Made by a program: the position numbers and the translations under genes. A stretch of DNA of 64,000 nt from Bradyrhizobium symbiodeficiens (GTDB taxonomy: Bacteria; Pseudomonadota; Alphaproteobacteria; Rhizobiales; Xanthobacteraceae), in NCBI RefSeq assembly GCF_002266465.3, contig NZ_CP029427.2, forward strand, positions 1,738,501-1,802,500, in the 5' to 3' direction. Below are positions 1 through 8,866 of this stretch, in pieces. The notes under the pieces were generated by a model. That model searched no databases. It saw only the letters and a list, made by a program, of their open reading frames with translations, and was not told where the DNA came from. Position 1 is the stretch's first letter. Every line of letters starts with the position of its first letter.

Positions 1-2
1 AT

Positions 3-92
3 GTTCACGATGTTCCGGGTGACCATCTGTCATTCATGCGTGACCCGCACGTTGCGAAGGTCGCGCTCCAGCTGGATAAGTATCTCAGATAG
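3..92 (+). CDS. C-terminal end of a thioesterase-like protein (partial)
   Basis: An open frame runs from the window edge to a TAG at 90-92 and encodes 29 residues. It contains the stretch PGDHLSFMRDPHV followed by an amphipathic tail. A Gly-Asp-His followed by hydrophobic residues and a Pro-His pair is typical of the last segment of type I thioesterase domains that end NRPS and PKS proteins; in that family the His is the catalytic base. The rest lies outside the window, so it could equally be a stand-alone alpha/beta hydrolase. The next gene starts 83 bases downstream on the same strand, so the two may share a transcript. Confidence 0.5.
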   Translation, partial: VHDVPGDHLSFMRDPHVAKVALQLDKYLR

Positions 93-174
93 CCTTCCGT
101 CGCGGCGGTAGACTTGCATCTGGGCTGGGAATTCGGGGGAGGCGGCTGCGTGGACGGCCGAGGAGGGGGTTGGG

Positions 175-1602
175 GTGCGTATTCTTGAGATTTCAACAAT
201 CGTTGTACTGGTTGCTCATATCGTCTTTCGGCTGTCGCCGGGTCGCGAAGACTATCTTTGTTTGGGGTATCTTCCGTTCTTGTGCTTGGCGATCATCGCA
301 TTCCATCTGCTGTTTGAGGGATATCGGTGGCAGATGCTCCCAATCTATTTTGTGGCCTTTGCAGGTGTCCTCCAATCGGTCATTCCGCAATGGACGGAGA
401 ACGTCCAGGCACAGTATGTCACCGGATTGATAGGTCTCTGCTGCGTCGGTGGCGGAATTGTCCTGAGCACAGTTTTCCCGGTATTCCAGTTGCCGCCGCC
501 GACAGGACCTAATGCCGTTGGTACCAACATTCGATACGTTGTTGACAAGGGCCGGTCTGATCCGCTGACGCCCAACGGGGCAAGAGAGCTCATGATCCAG
601 GTCTGGTATCCAGCGCCTGGCTCGTTCGCTGGCAAGGTTGCCGCTTACCAGGAGAAGACGACTACGACGGCCTGGAACGCGCGATTTAGCTTGGTGAACA
701 CGCATTCCATCGTAGACGCTCCGCTAGCTGATTCCGTAGGTCACTGCCCTGTTCTGCTCTACGCGCCGTCGTGGAACGGCATGAGAACCGAGAATACGCA
801 TCTAGCGGAACAACTCGCCAGTCATGGCTATATCGTTGTCGGGATTGATCATCCATACAGTTCGTCGGTGACCACCTTTCCGGATGGGAGGATCATCAAA
901 TCCAGGCTGGTTGAGGAAGGGGTCTATTCAACAGAAGCCGCATTCAGTGGCTTTCTGAAGACTATCGAGACGGAGGTCCGAACCAGGGCCGACGATGTGC
1001 GATCTGTGTTGGACTTCCTGGAGGATCTCAACACGGCGGACCCACGCGGGCTGTTCAAGAACCATCTTGATATGCACAGTATCGGTATTTTTGGCTTTTC
1101 GCTCGGCGGGGGTGTGGCCGCACAGGCGTGCTGGCTCGATCGACGATTTAAGGCCTGCCTCAACATGGACGGCGTTATGGCAGATGAATCCCTCAACCAG
1201 GGTGCAATCGCTCCTTTGTTCATTATGAGTCAGAACGCCCCGCTTCCGCCGAACAGTGTCGGCGAGGTCGGTCAATCGAAGCGCCGAGAGATGGCGATGG
1301 ACTGGGACCAGTTCGTTCAAATGAGAAGGCTATACGCAACCTTTGGAGGCTATTGGCTCACGCTCAAGCGGGCGAAGCACTTCAATTTTTCAGACTATGC
1401 GTTCTCGTCTCCTGTGCACTTCGTGGGTCGTTCGGGGACGATCGATCCTAAGCGGGCAGCCAGAGCCATCGGCGAGAGCGCGTTCGCGTTCTTTGAACTC
1501 TACCTCAGAGGCAACGGCGGGCCATTGCTTGAGCTAGCTCCCAATGATGTGGCTGATGTCCGTTTTGAGAAATCGACCGCAGTTTCGGCCAGCAAGGATT
1601 AA
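175..1602 (+). CDS. Membrane-anchored PAF-acetylhydrolase-like alpha/beta hydrolase
   Basis: This 475-residue protein probably hydrolyses an ester or acyl chain at the membrane surface. The first ~110 residues hold three or four hydrophobic helices, and the rest is an alpha/beta hydrolase related to the platelet-activating-factor acetylhydrolase/dienelactone hydrolase group. The nucleophile elbow is GFSLGG with Ser near residue 309, and the strand GIDHPYSSS near residue 225 resembles the region before the oxyanion hole. A His near residue 402 (KHFNF) fits the catalytic base. The GTG start at 175 is supported by an AGGAGG at 161-166. The physiological substrate is unknown. Its place beside a thioesterase tail and polysaccharide genes suggests modification or release of an acylated surface product, which is inference. 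Confidence 0.7.
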   Translation: MRILEISTIVVLVAHIVFRLSPGREDYLCLGYLPFLCLAIIAFHLLFEGYRWQMLPIYFVAFAGVLQSVIPQWTENVQAQYVTGLIGLCCVGGGIVLSTVFPVFQLPPPTGPNAVGTNIRYVVDKGRSDPLTPNGARELMIQVWYPAPGSFAGKVAAYQEKTTTTAWNARFSLVNTHSIVDAPLADSVGHCPVLLYAPSWNGMRTENTHLAEQLASHGYIVVGIDHPYSSSVTTFPDGRIIKSRLVEEGVYSTEAAFSGFLKTIETEVRTRADDVRSVLDFLEDLNTADPRGLFKNHLDMHSIGIFGFSLGGGVAAQACWLDRRFKACLNMDGVMADESLNQGAIAPLFIMSQNAPLPPNSVGEVGQSKRREMAMDWDQFVQMRRLYATFGGYWLTLKRAKHFNFSDYAFSSPVHFVGRSGTIDPKRAARAIGESAFAFFELYLRGNGGPLLELAPNDVADVRFEKSTAVSASKD

Positions 1603-1967
1603 CCTCGGCAGGGCTCCTATTTGGGAATGCCGGTCGCCGGTACTGTCCTGATCTGGGCAACCGAAACCGGGAACTCATCGCCGCCTCAAGCGCACCCTCC
1701 TGAAGTGCCCTCGGCTCTCGCGTCTGGGCTGCCGTTTTAATGGCGGGGGAATTAACTAGAATCGACCGAATTTTCCTGCCGACGCATGACTTTCTGTATT
1801 CTGCGTTGCGATAGGCCGCTCGGGTGCAGATTTTTCGAAGGTTTGGCTCCCAGATTGGTAAAACGTTTGCGGAGCGCAATCTCAAACGCTGCCGGCTCAA
1901 CAGAGTATGCAGACTTGTGCCAGCGTTCAAATCAGCTTCGCGACCAGATCGAGAAATTCTTTGAAGC
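1603..1967 (+). other. Intergenic stretch without a recognisable gene
   Basis: These 365 bases separate the hydrolase from the methyltransferase gene. Short open frames occur but none has a convincing ribosome-binding site or recognisable product. A frame starting at 1786 runs into the next gene in another phase and looks like a shadow. No clear terminator or repeat was seen. Confidence 0.5.
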
Positions 1968-2774
1968 ATGTCTAAATTGCCTTCAGCGGTGCAGCGCCTC
2001 CTCTCAACGCCCCCGGTTTTGCTTTCTAGAGGGGCCTTGGGTCACCTGCTTGCCTTGGTCCGGTCGCCTTATCTTCGGCATCGGGGAGCTTATTCTTCAT
2101 TTCAAGAAGCTGTCGCGGCCGTGCGATCCGATGCGCTCGTTGGCTACAACAACGACGAAGTAGTCATGCATTCCCTTGATTACATGTCGGAACTCAAGCT
2201 CGAAGATTATCCGATTTTGTTCTGGCTAGATCGCTTGGCGCCTGAGACCAGCGTTATTCTCGACGCCGGAGGCCATCTGGGAACAAAATACCGAGCGTTT
2301 GGCAGCCACCTGCGGATGGGAGACAAGGTCGATTGGATTATCTATGATCTGCCCGCAATCGTCCGCGCCGGACGCCGGCTCGTCGAACAAGGCGAACTGC
2401 GCGGGCCTATCTTTATCGATAAGCTATCCCAAGCGCCCGCGGCGAATGTTCTGCTCGCTTCCGGCTTGCTGCAATACCTGGACGTTCCGTTCGACATCTT
2501 TCTTAGAAGTTTACCTGCATTGCCGCGCCACTTGCTTCTGAACAAGGTCCAGACGCGGGAAGGAGCGACGGTCTTTACACTTGAAAATTTCGGATGCGCG
2601 GAGATTCCGTACCAGATTCGCAACAAGGCGGAGTTCCTTAAGCTGCTGGACGAGTTAGGCTACGATGTTATCGATGAGTGGTCGATTCCGGCGCTGTCCC
2701 GAACAATTCAGACACATCCGAAGTTGGGACGGTCAACGAGCCGCGGCTACTATGCGAGATTGCGCGGTGGCTGA
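1968..2774 (+). CDS. Putative methyltransferase, TIGR04325 family
   Basis: The 268-residue product resembles the TIGR04325 family of putative SAM-dependent methyltransferases, which occur in O-antigen and exopolysaccharide clusters. The glycine-rich motif LDAGGHLGTKY near residues 97-108 fits the first SAM-binding loop. A preceding segment with SSFQEA and GYNNDE, and the later IIYDLP and LLASGLLQYLD strands, are also family-like. Length is normal for the family. It probably methylates a sugar or lipid-linked intermediate in the cytoplasm; the acceptor cannot be told from sequence. The flippase gene follows 242 bases downstream on the same strand. Confidence 0.65.
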   Translation: MSKLPSAVQRLLSTPPVLLSRGALGHLLALVRSPYLRHRGAYSSFQEAVAAVRSDALVGYNNDEVVMHSLDYMSELKLEDYPILFWLDRLAPETSVILDAGGHLGTKYRAFGSHLRMGDKVDWIIYDLPAIVRAGRRLVEQGELRGPIFIDKLSQAPAANVLLASGLLQYLDVPFDIFLRSLPALPRHLLLNKVQTREGATVFTLENFGCAEIPYQIRNKAEFLKLLDELGYDVIDEWSIPALSRTIQTHPKLGRSTSRGYYARLRGG

Positions 2775-3016
2775 GTCTGGCGGCAAATAAACTGGATTTG
2801 GAACGGATTTGTTTCGGATTGTTTCTTGGAGCAGGATTGGCGGAGCGAGTATTGTCCAATGAATTATGACGTATTATTGTTGCCATCGCGGCTGGGCCGT
2901 CGCAGCTGCGGTGGAAATGGAAGAGCCCCGGCGATATCCAATTTTGTCGGCCGCGGACGTCATTTTTTGTTGCCGATGGTCCGCAATTCGCTGGTTGATA
3001 CTGGCCATACTGACTT

Positions 3017-4342
3017 TTGAAAATATTGAGCATGTTCCGGATTGTTGGTTTTCTGGGTCCCAAGTTACCGATGTTTCGCCTCTTCGCTGGCTCGATCGGA
3101 AGCCTGGGAGTCGGTATCGTTGCGCAGACTGTAGCTTTTGTCCTTCTTGCCCGTTCCCTTGGCGCGGGTCAGTTTGGCGAACTGACGACGATCAGTGCAG
3201 TGACGGCGTTGGCGAACTCGTGGTGTGGATTTGGTCCAGGAGAAGCCTTGCGCCGGATCGTGAGCCGCGACTCAGGCCGATATGCTGAGGCCCTCGGTCA
3301 CACCCTGACAATGATTCTGGTGACCGGGGCCGTGTTGACGGTCTTGGTTGTCGGGGGAATGCTTTTTGCTTCAACGATCGATCGGGGAGATCCATCGCGC
3401 TGGCTGCAGATTCTCTTGCTGCTGGTACCAGTTAACGTGGCGTTTCCTTCCATCTTCAATCTTACCGAGAACATCTTTCTAGCTCGCGGTGATTTCAAGA
3501 GAGCTAACTTGATCAATGGCGGTACAGGCGTTGCGCGAGCATGTGCTGCCGTGGCTGCGTGCGGTCTATTCGGTGTTACCTCATTGCAAGGCTGGGCCAT
3601 GTGGTGGGCGGCGACCCATGTGGTTATTGGACTGGTCTGCCTGGCCATGGTCTGGCGTTTCGGGCGCCCGCATTGGTGCGTTATTCGCCGGGAAGTATGG
3701 TTGGGTGGAAGTCTTGCCTTTTCCAGCTTCCTGATCATGCTTCGGCATAGTGTTGACGTTCTCGTGCTGAGTGCGGTCGCACCACCCGACTTTGTTGGAA
3801 TTTATGGCGCCGGCCGGAGGCTCATTGGAGCAGCGCTCGTCGTGCCAGGAGCGTTTGACCGGGTCATTTATGGAAAGCTTGCGATTGCCGGTCGAGACGG
3901 GCCTCTCTCGAGTTTGAGGCTTGCGACAAAATATCTTCCCTATTCGTTAGGCATTAGCGCGACGACCAGCGTTGGCCTCTTCTTGATCGCGCCCTACATG
4001 TCCTTGGTGTTTGGCCCAGCCTTCGTCGCGGCCTCGGATGTCGTTAGAGCTCTTGCGTGGACCGTTATTCCGACGGCTGTGCAGTTTCTGGCGTTCGACG
4101 CTCTTAACGCAGCCGAGCAGCACAAGATCTCGACGGTCGTAAGCGGGGTGGCAAATGCTGTTGGTGCAATGATGGTCGTCTTGCTGGGTACGGCTTATGG
4201 TACGGCGGGTATCTATGCCGCTCTGTACTTCTCAGACCTTACGCGGGGTGGAGGGTTGTGGCTGGCTCTAAATCTCTCTGCCCGCCGGCAGCGTCACATA
4301 GAGGCGTACGAGGTATCCGCAAAGTCACGGATATTCGGGTGA
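3017..4342 (+). CDS. Polysaccharide flippase, Wzx/oligosaccharide-flippase family
   Basis: This 441-residue integral membrane protein has about twelve hydrophobic helices and the look of a MOP-superfamily lipid-linked oligosaccharide flippase. The N-terminal block (SLGVGIVAQTVAFVLLARSL, then FGELTTISAV) is characteristic. It would translocate undecaprenyl-linked repeat units across the inner membrane for the polymerase encoded at 12583. The start is uncertain: a TTG at 3017 opens the frame, an ATG at 3032 gives a protein five residues shorter, and neither has a strong Shine-Dalgarno sequence. It lies next to the methyltransferase and before a block of IS debris, which suggests the polysaccharide locus was split by insertions. 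Confidence 0.75.
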   Translation: MKILSMFRIVGFLGPKLPMFRLFAGSIGSLGVGIVAQTVAFVLLARSLGAGQFGELTTISAVTALANSWCGFGPGEALRRIVSRDSGRYAEALGHTLTMILVTGAVLTVLVVGGMLFASTIDRGDPSRWLQILLLLVPVNVAFPSIFNLTENIFLARGDFKRANLINGGTGVARACAAVAACGLFGVTSLQGWAMWWAATHVVIGLVCLAMVWRFGRPHWCVIRREVWLGGSLAFSSFLIMLRHSVDVLVLSAVAPPDFVGIYGAGRRLIGAALVVPGAFDRVIYGKLAIAGRDGPLSSLRLATKYLPYSLGISATTSVGLFLIAPYMSLVFGPAFVAASDVVRALAWTVIPTAVQFLAFDALNAAEQHKISTVVSGVANAVGAMMVVLLGTAYGTAGIYAALYFSDLTRGGGLWLALNLSARRQRHIEAYEVSAKSRIFG

Positions 4343-4606
4343 ACTAAAAGCTCCCGGCTTGGATCGCTGTCGCGAGCGGGCATTGCGAAGAGGCGCTCGA
4401 TCTCGGCAGAGGTCGTGCCGCGCTCGTGCGCACGCAATATTCGACCTGACCGGCAGACCGCGGTGTGGGCATGCTGGTTCGTCTGGCCGAGCGAAAACGG
4501 CAATGTCAGCTGTCCACACCGGCCAATATCATAACCCCAGCCGCAGTGAAGCTCCGTCGAGCACCATCGCTGATTGTACCCGCCACGACAACCGCCGGAG
4601 GACGAT

Positions 4607-5290
4607 TTGAAGCAACGAAACCAAATCTGCGACCTCAAGGACGAACTCAAGCTCCACGGCATGAAGGCTGCCATTCGGCGAGATCATGGCACTGCCGTCG
4701 AGCGCCACCACGAACCTCAACGCATAGTCGGCGACCTGCTCGACGCGGAGATCAACGAGAAACACGCCAGGTCAATCAAATACCAGCTCACCATTGCCAA
4801 GCTCCCGCTCGCCAAGGACATCGCCGTCTTTCAATTCGATGGCACGCCGATCAATCAAAATCTCGCCAATGATCTCGCTGGCGGCGGCTTCGTCGCCCAG
4901 CAACGCAACGCCGTGCTTGTCGGCGGCACTGGCACTGGCAAAAATCCACCTAGCCATCGCTATGCCCAGAAGCTAGCATTCCGATCCGGCGCTTGTGGCC
5001 GCTTCTACAGCGTGGTCGACCTCGTCAACCGCCTCGACACCGAAACCCGCAACGGACGGCAGGGTGGCTCGCCGAGCATTAAAGCCGCATGGTACTTCAT
5101 CGTTCTGAACGAACTCGGATATCTTCCTTTTGCTCAGTCCGGTGGCAAGCATCTTTCACCTCGTCAGCCGGCTCGGCAACGTTATAGGAACCTGCGCCCT
5201 TCCTCGACATTTGGCGCGTGTGGCCCCGGTGACTAAGATTGCCAAGAGGCAAGCGCGGCACTGCCGCTTGATAATAGCTTTCGCGTGCAA
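4607..5290 (+). pseudogene. istB: Decayed istB (IS21-family transposition helper ATPase)
   Basis: The frame opening at TTG 4607, after a GGAGG at 4597, starts with the IstB-like segment DLKDELKLHGMKAA. It continues through a Walker A remnant GGTGTGK near 4921-4941, VVDLVNRL, and a degraded Walker B region IVLNELGYLPFAQSGG. After that the homology jumps frame (SIFHLVSRL around 5145) and a last fragment, LDNSFRV, resembles the usual IstB end near 5280. The Thr/Ser expected after the Walker A lysine is Asn, and at least two frameshifts are present, so it cannot be functional. No convincing istA is left upstream. Confidence 0.75.
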
Positions 5291-5482
5291 TGACCGGTGT
5301 ATACCGAGAGCAGAAGCCCACGCGGCAAATATCGGCGCGCCGACTTCGCCAGGGTGAACCCGGACGGGGCAATGTCCGGTGCCTGCAATCCTTACCGGTC
5401 GCGCGATCCTAGGCAATCGAACTCACGAAATAAGCTTGATGCTGGCGCTGGAGGTTAACGTGCGTCCCCACGCTGCGCTCTT

Positions 5483-5800
5483 TTGGCATTTTCCTTGCCC
5501 AAGCGGTTCCCCAAAACACGGCTTCGCAGTGAAGAGCTGCTTCAGGATGAGTCGAACGATGCAGGACGTGTCCCGTTCCGGTATGCCAGGAAAGAGCTAC
5601 AGCTGAGCGCGCTGATCACCGACCTGTGGTGGCACGTCGACCTTATGAACTCGGACATTCTCGAAAAAGAGGCTAAGGCGCACGTGTTCGACGCGTGACA
5701 ACCAAACTATTCGCTGCTTGCATTGAACTTGCGCGCGGATCGAGACAATCTCATCTTGGCGATCAATGTGCTCGAAGAGCGCGCGAGATCGGCTTTATAG
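5483..5800 (+). pseudogene. Small conserved-type protein gene interrupted by one nonsense codon
   Basis: The frame from 5483 reads into DLWWHVDLMNSDILEKEAKA and stops at TGA 5696-5698. The same frame then continues as NYSLLALNLRADRDNLILAI to a TAG at 5798-5800. Both halves look like one helical protein of about 105 residues, and CGA to TGA is the simplest explanation for the internal stop. The composition resembles short hypothetical proteins of rhizobia that have a helix, a VFD turn and a second helix; I cannot name a function. It sits among IS debris, consistent with loss of selection. Confidence 0.45.
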
Positions 5801-6249
5801 GCAGCGTGAGATATGCTCTTCACGAGAATCGTTGACGATGTCGCTGCAAATCCGCTCTTGCTTCGGAATGGGCATCATGCTTGCCGTTTGCCAACCCACG
5901 CGAGTGGAGAGACCGTCTCGTATCCACGTCGCTTCCTAACCAGCGGCGCCCTTGATCGGCGGCTTCCATAACGGACACTCTGCAGGCATTCGAAGACAAA
6001 CGATCGGTCGCTGGCGCGACCTTGGCTCGCCGAAAACGAGATGAGATTGCTGTCATTTCCGGCAGAGGCGCCACTGCTGACGAGGTCGCAGAACAAGGGT
6101 ACGCGCGGTTGCTGCGGTTCCGCATACAACGAGGTCGAGTGAGCATAACGAGCGGAAAAGCCTTCGCGCAATTGCCGGAGTAACCGCGGTCGGAGACTTC
6201 GTTATCCGAGATCCGACGGGCGTCGTGGATGTGTTTGCGCGATAAGCCT
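5801..6249 (+). other. Degraded non-coding stretch
   Basis: About 450 bases lie between the interrupted small gene and the phage-tail-like fragments. Open frames on both strands are short, change phase often and contain no recognisable motif. One short run in the plus direction near 6190-6243 (VIRDPTGVVDVFAR) could be the end of another broken gene. Nothing else was found. Confidence 0.4.
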
Positions 6250-6997
6250 ATTTGATCGGCGATTGTCGCTTCCAGTGCGGAATCGCTATGGCCAGTGGTA
6301 AACGCCCAGCTCGCCAACATCGCGTCGAGTGCAAAGCTTGCCGAGGCCGCCATCGCCGGCCTCAACGGCGTGGTGGGTCTGATCCAAGAGGCGGCAAGAA
6401 GCTCAATGAGCCCGGCGGCTGGTTCGAGAACGCAAAGCGCGATGCAAGCGCGGTTGTCGGTGCCGTCAATCGGGTGACCGATCCGGTCAGAAGGTTTCGG
6501 ACCCGGTGAAGAACACGCTCAAGAGCGCGCGACGCGGTTAGGTTTCCGAAAGTTCGAACCGCCAAAATCCATTGATCAGTGGCCGACGAACGTTGGGCCT
6601 GTGCCGTGGACGCCTGGCTCCTGCCCGTAAGGATCTTATGTGCCAGCGAGCACAGCTTGGTCCGATTACTTTCGCGGAAGCAGCACGGCCGGGCACCGCG
6701 CGCAGCTACGGCCCCCTATGTTCCCGGCACCTCAGGTTGCCGACATACCACATACGGCACGGGCGTCGGCGGCGACCGGTCGATCGAGGTGCGCGGAGAA
6801 GGCCAGATCGCTGGAAAGATGGAAGTGGCGTTAACCGCTGCCAGTGAGCTGATCACCCTAGTTGGTGAAGCGAGGAGGGGGGCGCCACGGCTGGACGCAT
6901 GAACATCAACGGCCCCAGCTCGCGCGGTGTGAGCAGCCGGACGCCGCGCCAGGCTTCGGCGGCTCCCGCGGGCAACCATAATGACGGTCGCCGCTGA
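6250..6997 (+). pseudogene. Frame-broken remnants resembling a phage tail tape-measure protein
   Basis: Several short plus-strand pieces in different frames can be joined into one sensible protein end. Around 6280-6390 the frame reads NAQLANIASSAKLAEAAIAG and LNGVVGLIQEAA. It shifts near 6400 to LNEPGGWFENAKRDASAVVG and again near 6490 to KVSDPVKNTLKSARRG, with a stop at 6539. A second block (6760-6880) reads GDRSIEVRGEGQIAGKMEVA and then ASELITLVGEA, and shifts to MNINGPSSRGVSSRTPRQAS with a stop at 6995. This Ala-rich helical pattern followed by an SSE-L linker and an NGP-S tail resembles the C-terminus of tape-measure proteins. The identification is tentative; the frameshifts are plain. 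Confidence 0.3.
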
Positions 6998-7424
6998 GCG
7001 AGACAACTTCGAGGATCGCGGCGCGCGCTTTTCTGCGCGGGTCGTCGTGATGGAAACGGTCTCGGCGACTACCGTGGGCTTCGTCCTCCGGTCGGTGCCG
7101 GCCGAGTTGCGTGACAAGATCATCGCCGAATTACGGGCGAACAGCACCGTCCAACCCTATAGATTTTCAAGATCCAGACGGCGCTGAGCACATGGTGTCC
7201 TGGACCGAACGCCACGCGCATCACTTGATCGATTAAATCGAGCGCTTAGCTAGCGCGCCTTTAGATCGAAGTGATTTCGGTGCCACGGCAGGCTTCCTGG
7301 GACTCAAATCGATCGATGAGTGCCCAATCTCGGCCATAGGCGTGCCCCGCCGTTGCCTTAAAGTCCGGTCAACAGCTCTCGATCTGATACGGCGGACGAA
7401 ATTGCTGAAGTGGTTGTTTGAGGG
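6998..7424 (+). other. Stretch with no clear gene
   Basis: A 68-residue plus-strand frame beginning at 6981 encodes an amphipathic sequence including VPAELRDKIIAELRA, but it overlaps the preceding remnant and has no ribosome-binding site. The rest, up to the lipoprotein gene, shows nothing recognisable. Confidence 0.35.
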
Positions 7425-7433
7425 ATGAATTCG

Positions 7434-7841
7434 ATGTTAGTCTCCACTGAAGCGATCAAATTGATCAGCCTCGCGTCCTACATGGTGGCGGTAGGTCTGA
7501 CGCTCTCCGCATGCGCGTCCGGTCCGCTGCCGGACGGTCCCATCGCCTGGGACGGTGCTGGCCGAGACCCGAACTTGCCGGAGGTGCACAAGCGCAGACG
7601 CCATGTTGCAGCCGTCTCGCCGAAGCAAGATCAGACCGCGGAAGAGGACGCGCTGCTCGCCAGCCTGGAGCCAAGGTCTGCGGAGTGGTTTGCTGCCCAA
7701 AGAAAGATCGATGCCGATCGCGACAAACGGCTCGCGGCCAAGTTGATCATCTGCCGGGGCTGCTCGGTTTCCACGACCAAAGCCGAACCTTCCCAGGTCA
7801 CCGCTGGTTCCACCGAAAGCAGATTGTCCGCACTTCGTTAA
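7434..7841 (+). CDS. Small putative lipoprotein
   Basis: The product of about 135 residues begins with a hydrophobic signal segment (ASYMVAVGLTLSACAS) that ends in a lipobox-like LSAC. The mature chain would therefore be lipidated on that Cys and held at the membrane. The rest is charged and Ala-rich, with LPDGP and WFAAQRKIDADRDKRLA visible and a late CRGC pair. The ATG at 7434 is preferred because AGGG at 7421-7424 is nine bases upstream; an in-frame ATG at 7425 would lie against it. No family is recognised. It is isolated between degraded regions, so it may be a survivor of a lost unit. Confidence 0.5.
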   Translation: MLVSTEAIKLISLASYMVAVGLTLSACASGPLPDGPIAWDGAGRDPNLPEVHKRRRHVAAVSPKQDQTAEEDALLASLEPRSAEWFAAQRKIDADRDKRLAAKLIICRGCSVSTTKAEPSQVTAGSTESRLSALR

Positions 7842-8024
7842 CTCATTCATCGCGGCCGGCAAACCCCTGTAAGGCCGGTTGGCGTTATGTGGTACTCGGC
7901 GCCCGTTTTCGTCTCGCGTCTTTCGATCCACCCATTACGCAGTAGCGTCTTCGGTGTGTTCGGAAGATGCCGGCCTTGCCGGTCGCCGCCGCTGGATTGA
8001 CCGGCGTGCAGCACGATGCTCGGC

Positions 8025-8237
8025 TCATCTAGCCGGCCGATGTGATTTCAGCGCCCATTTCTTCTCGGAGCCGGGCTCAGGATCCGCGACTGCTCCATCC
8101 CAATCGAACTGCGCCAACAGGTCTCGGGCGATGTGATAGGCGTCCTTCGGCGCAATGTTGGGGTCCTCGGCGATCGTGTCCCCCGGCGTGGTGTAGCTTG
8201 CGGCGGGTCTGTGCTGACAAGAGCGCAATCTTCGCAC
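8025..8237 (-). CDS. Short hypothetical protein
   Basis: This 70-residue minus-strand frame has a coherent acidic C-terminal half (DAYHIARDLLAQFDWDGAVA, then DPEPGSEKKW), the sort of sequence expected of a real small protein rather than a shadow. The first ~15 residues look random. A different frame upstream on the same strand (MPLVQCEDCALVS, from 8251) may carry the original start, in which case there is a frameshift near 8200. Function unknown. Confidence 0.35.
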   Translation of the reverse strand: MRRLRSCQHRPAASYTTPGDTIAEDPNIAPKDAYHIARDLLAQFDWDGAVADPEPGSEKKWALKSHRPAR

Positions 8238-8451
8238 TGTACAAGAGGCATTCGACTTAGTCTCCTAGATATCTCAGGTCTTAAACACTGCTCACAACTC
8301 CAATTGGTGCCAGGCTGCGGTCACGGAAGATCAGATTCATCAAATTCCCCTGCGCCAAAGCGCATAGGGATGTCATTCTCGTTGAGGTGGAAGTGGCCGG
8401 CCAGCCGAACTTCTTCGGGTCGCTCACGAGAGGCTGGCGACAATAGCGAGA

Positions 8452-8477
8452 TGAACCGCCCCGGGTTTGCCGGAGGC
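8452..8477 (+). repeat. Left terminal inverted repeat of IS3 copy 1
   Basis: The 26 bases starting TGAACCGCCCCGGG are the exact reverse complement of 9787-9812 and mark the orfA-side end of the element. Confidence 0.9.
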
Positions 8478-8501
8478 TCCAACTCCTGAGAGGATGGAGC
8501 C

Positions 8502-8818
8502 ATGACGAGCAAGACGAGAACAAGTTTTCACCCGAGGTCCGGACCCGAGCGCTTCGGATGGTTCTGGATCACGCCGGCGAGCACCCGTCGCGGTGGGCGG
8601 CAGTGACGTCAATTGCGGCCAAGATCGGCTGCACGCCACAGACGCTGCATGACCGGGTCAAGAAGGCCGAGGTCGATAGCGGGCAGCGGGCGAGCGTTCC
8701 GACCGAGATGGCCGAGAAGCTGAAGGCCCTGGAGCGAGAGAACCGCGAGCTTCGGCAGGCCAACGAGATCCTGCGCAAGGCAAGCGCTTATTTTGCGACG
8801 GCCCCTTTCGGCGAATGA
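8502..8818 (+). pseudogene. orfA of IS3 copy 1 (start frameshifted)
   Basis: OrfA normally binds the IS ends. From 8519 the frame reads [18 protein letters not shown] and continues through the helix-turn-helix ([19 protein letters not shown]) to the leucine-zipper region [20 protein letters not shown], stopping at 8818. The natural ATG at 8502, with GGATGGAG just upstream, is out of phase by one base, so a single deletion near 8515 has uncoupled the start from the body. Confidence 0.75.
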
Positions 8819-8866
8819 AGACATTCGCCTGTCGGGCGAGGGGAAGCTCGACCGCCGGTCCAAGCC

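Noticed and set aside
5696..5698. In-frame TGA as a selenocysteine codon
   Set aside because: No selenoprotein context or SECIS-like hairpin is apparent, and a CGA to TGA change gives an ordinary Arg.
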